From contig NZ_VNIP01000004.1 of assembly GCF_008370325.1 (NCBI RefSeq), positions 124,001 to 188,000 of the forward strand: DNA of 64,000 nucleotides, read 5' to 3'. Below, piece after piece: positions 61,949 through 64,000 of this stretch (the stretch's first letter is position 1; each line of letters begins with the position of its first letter). Under the pieces are notes generated by a model, which was given only the letters and a program-made list of their open reading frames with translations, did not search any database and was not told the origin of the DNA. The DNA comes from Martinezella tropici. GTDB taxonomy: Bacteria > Pseudomonadota > Alphaproteobacteria > Rhizobiales > Rhizobiaceae. Both the position numbers and the translations under genes were made by a program.

Positions 61949-64000
61949 CTAGCCGCCGGCGAGTTTTCCGGCGAGTGTCGACGCCAGGTCGCGGATGCCG
62001 TTGCTGGTGAGCGAATCCTCGTGCCAGCCATCGATATCGACCACCGTGCAGTCGTCCCCGATCGCGTCACCCCATCCGAACCGCAATTTGCGTGCCCGAG
62101 GATGGGTCGCGCTGCTTCGCAGCAGCACGACGCTGGGATCCTTCGTCTGCGGCGGCTTGTAGTGGCGCGCTGCTGCCACGAGCAACTTGGTAACGGCCTC
62201 GTTCGCTTCCTCTTCAGCCGAATATTGCCCAGCCTTGACACCGAATAATCTCAGGAGCGACAGCGAGATTTCGAACTCCTTGAGATAGTCGATCAGCCGG
62301 ATACGGCCGGAGAACAGTTTTCGGGTGAAATAGGCGAGCCGCTTGCGCCGCCGTTCACGGTTCCAGCGTGCCTGCTCCCGCTTCGGCAGGGATACGAAAT
62401 AGCCCGGAGCCCATGCGTCGATGATTGCCGTGGTGCCGACATCGACGCCTCTTTCCTGCAATTGCCGTCCGACCTCCAGTGCCAGGACGCCATTGACGCA
62501 GAGCCCGACGATGGCAACACGGCCCACCGCCTTGTCGATCCGCATGGCGTCTATCGCGCGGCTGGCCATATCTTCGATGCTCAGGCGATCCAGGCCGTTC
62601 GCCAGATCCGCATGGAACATGTTGACATTCTGCACCGAGACGCTGTCCGGCAGCTCGTTGGCAAGGCGATAATACAGAAACGGATGATTGAGCGTATAAA
62701 CCGTACTGGTCCCCGTACCATGCTTGCAGGTGATCAGTTCCCACGGGTTTACCGGCTTCTCCTGTGCTGCCGGCGTCGCATCGACATTGAAGATCGCCGC
62801 TGCAAAGCCTGCAAACGTCGGCTGCTTGAATAGAAGCTGCAATGTCGGTGCTGCTTCGAATCTAGTGCGTATTTCCGATAGGAGCCGTAACGCGAGGAGC
62901 GAGTGGCCGCCGAGTGCGAAGAAATCATCATCCGGACGTATTTGCGGAACCTGTAGGACTTCTTTCCAAAGCTCAGCAAGCGTTTCCATCCGCGTATCCG
63001 CAGGCGATTTGCTTGTGACGGCGCCATCCATCGGCGCAGCCTCGGCGGAAGCTGCCAGGTGTCGTTCCGGCGCAGCGAGCGAAGAAAGCGGCGCCTCAGG
63101 GTGATCGAGAGCAATTTCATAAGCGTTCCTCCATAGTTGCAGGAGGCTTTCGATGGTGCTGGCTTCGAAAAGGTCGGCATTGTATTCGATCGACATGCGC
63201 CAGCCGGTCGGTCGGCCGATCATGATGAAGCTCAGATCGTAGATGACGCCGGGAGACTGCGAGGGCGAGCTGATCAGCTCGAAACCGCCATAGCGCCGAT
63301 CCTCGAGAAACGCTTTCTGCAGGTTGAAATTGACGGAGATCAGCGGATTGCGTGCCGGATCGCGCACCGGATTGACGAGTTCCACGAGCTTGTTGAACGG
63401 CATGCGCTGATGGTTCAGTGCGCCTTCGATCGTCGCGCTGACGGAACGGATATGCTCGGCAAAACTGGTATCGGAGCTGAAATCGAAGCGCAGAACCAGA
63501 TTGTTGATGAAGACGCCGATCAGGTCCTCCAGATCGCTTTGTTCGCGACCGGCGATCTGCGATCCGAACAGGACGGTCGGAGCCTCCGTCAGGCGATGGA
63601 GGGCCGCGCTCAAAACCGCCGCCCCGAAGCTGTATTGCGAAACGCAATGCGCGCGCGCCGCCGCATCCATGCGATCGGTGAAAGCGGACGGTTGGGCGAT
63701 GGAAAGGATGTCGCCGCGATTGGTCTTGACCTGACCGCGCGGTCGGTCGGAGACGACCTCGAAATAGGGGGCACCCTGCATGGTTTCCCGCCAGAAGGCC
63801 TTCTCCGTCTCGAAGCCATAGCTTTGCAGGTATTCCTGCTGCCAGAGGGCATAGTCGCCATATTGCAGCGGCAGTTCCGGCAAGACCGGCGGGCGTCCCG
63901 CATCGATCGCGGCGGCGATCTCGCCGACTTCGCGCCCGAGCACGCGGATGGACCAGCCATCGAAGCAGCTCTGATGCGCGGTGATCAACAGAAAGCCGCG
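61949..64000 (-). CDS. Nonribosomal peptide synthetase, C-terminal part: condensation-carrier-thioesterase (truncated by window edge)
   Basis: About 683 codons visible; the 5' part lies beyond 64000. Order: end of a condensation domain, a carrier protein and a thioesterase. The C-domain core motif reads HQSCFDG, so the second His of HHxxxDG is Gln; GVFINNLVLRFDF and RMPFNKLVELVNPVRDPARN follow normally. The carrier has DDDFFALGGHSLLALRLL with the phosphopantetheine Ser near 62905. The thioesterase has Cys in place of Ser in VGLCVNGVLALEVG, and a late His in DGWHEDSL. It releases the product of the assembly line. Adenylation domains must lie upstream. Confidence 0.85.
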   Translation of the reverse strand, partial: RGFLLITAHQSCFDGWSIRVLGREVGEIAAAIDAGRPPVLPELPLQYGDYALWQQEYLQSYGFETEKAFWRETMQGAPYFEVVSDRPRGQVKTNRGDILSIAQPSAFTDRMDAAARAHCVSQYSFGAAVLSAALHRLTEAPTVLFGSQIAGREQSDLEDLIGVFINNLVLRFDFSSDTSFAEHIRSVSATIEGALNHQRMPFNKLVELVNPVRDPARNPLISVNFNLQKAFLEDRRYGGFELISSPSQSPGVIYDLSFIMIGRPTGWRMSIEYNADLFEASTIESLLQLWRNAYEIALDHPEAPLSSLAAPERHLAASAEAAPMDGAVTSKSPADTRMETLAELWKEVLQVPQIRPDDDFFALGGHSLLALRLLSEIRTRFEAAPTLQLLFKQPTFAGFAAAIFNVDATPAAQEKPVNPWELITCKHGTGTSTVYTLNHPFLYYRLANELPDSVSVQNVNMFHADLANGLDRLSIEDMASRAIDAMRIDKAVGRVAIVGLCVNGVLALEVGRQLQERGVDVGTTAIIDAWAPGYFVSLPKREQARWNRERRRKRLAYFTRKLFSGRIRLIDYLKEFEISLSLLRLFGVKAGQYSAEEEANEAVTKLLVAAARHYKPPQTKDPSVVLLRSSATHPRARKLRFGWGDAIGDDCTVVDIDGWHEDSLTSNGIRDLASTLAGKLAGG

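Overview
The window looks like chromosome or chromid DNA of an alphaproteobacterium of the Rhizobiaceae (Rhizobium sensu lato). This rests on the GC-rich coding style, the ExoF/ExoP/ExoY-like polysaccharide proteins, promoters of the alphaproteobacterial EcfG general-stress type, an HWE-type histidine kinase and several ABC-type catabolic loci. I saw no rRNA, tRNA, CRISPR array, complete insertion sequence or replication origin. All family calls come from reading the sequence; no database was searched.

Region 1 (1-5.8 kb) is a shikimate/quinate catabolic locus: an MHS-family transporter, a fused 3-dehydroshikimate dehydratase (QuiC type), a TetR regulator and a shikimate/quinate dehydrogenase. 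Two near-identical palindromes lie inside the two promoters and probably bind the TetR protein. A MarR gene precedes the locus, and SDR and MFS gene remnants, an MDR oxidoreductase and small proteins follow it.

Region 2 (7.6-26.4 kb) is rich in small stress-type genes: CYTH-CHAD protein, Con-10-like protein, DUF892 ferritin-like protein, PAS-HWE kinase, DUF1328, DUF3175, DUF2934, YflT-type protein, topoisomerase IB, CBS protein, TreS and an HD protein. About ten GGAAC-N16/17-NGTT promoter candidates precede them, three with the perfect CGTT -10. A PaoABC-like molybdoenzyme operon is also here. Several genes shorter than 60 codons are listed.

Region 3 (26.9-33.6 kb) is a five-gene operon: an M81 (MlrC-like) metallopeptidase and a complete peptide-type ABC importer with fused ATPases. 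Region 4 (34.5-36.6 kb) is a divergent NmrA-like/LysR pair. Region 5 (36.7-44.8 kb) is a sugar or glycoside locus: sugar isomerase/epimerase, sugar ABC importer and GMC oxidoreductase, opposite a LacI regulator, with two LacI-type operators between them.

Region 6 (45.4-64 kb, continuing past the edge) is a surface-polysaccharide cluster: two GT4 glycosyltransferases, an ExoF-like export protein, an ExoP-like co-polymerase fused in frame to a GT2 glycosyltransferase, an ExoY-like initiating transferase, a Wzx-type flippase, a TIGR04325-type methyltransferase, a second GMC oxidoreductase and a DegT aminotransferase. It runs directly into a 4'-phosphopantetheinyl transferase, a formyltransferase-like/beta-propeller protein and the C-terminal end of a nonribosomal peptide synthetase. 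This combination suggests a saccharide-peptide hybrid or an aminoacylated surface glycan, and is the most interesting lead in the window.
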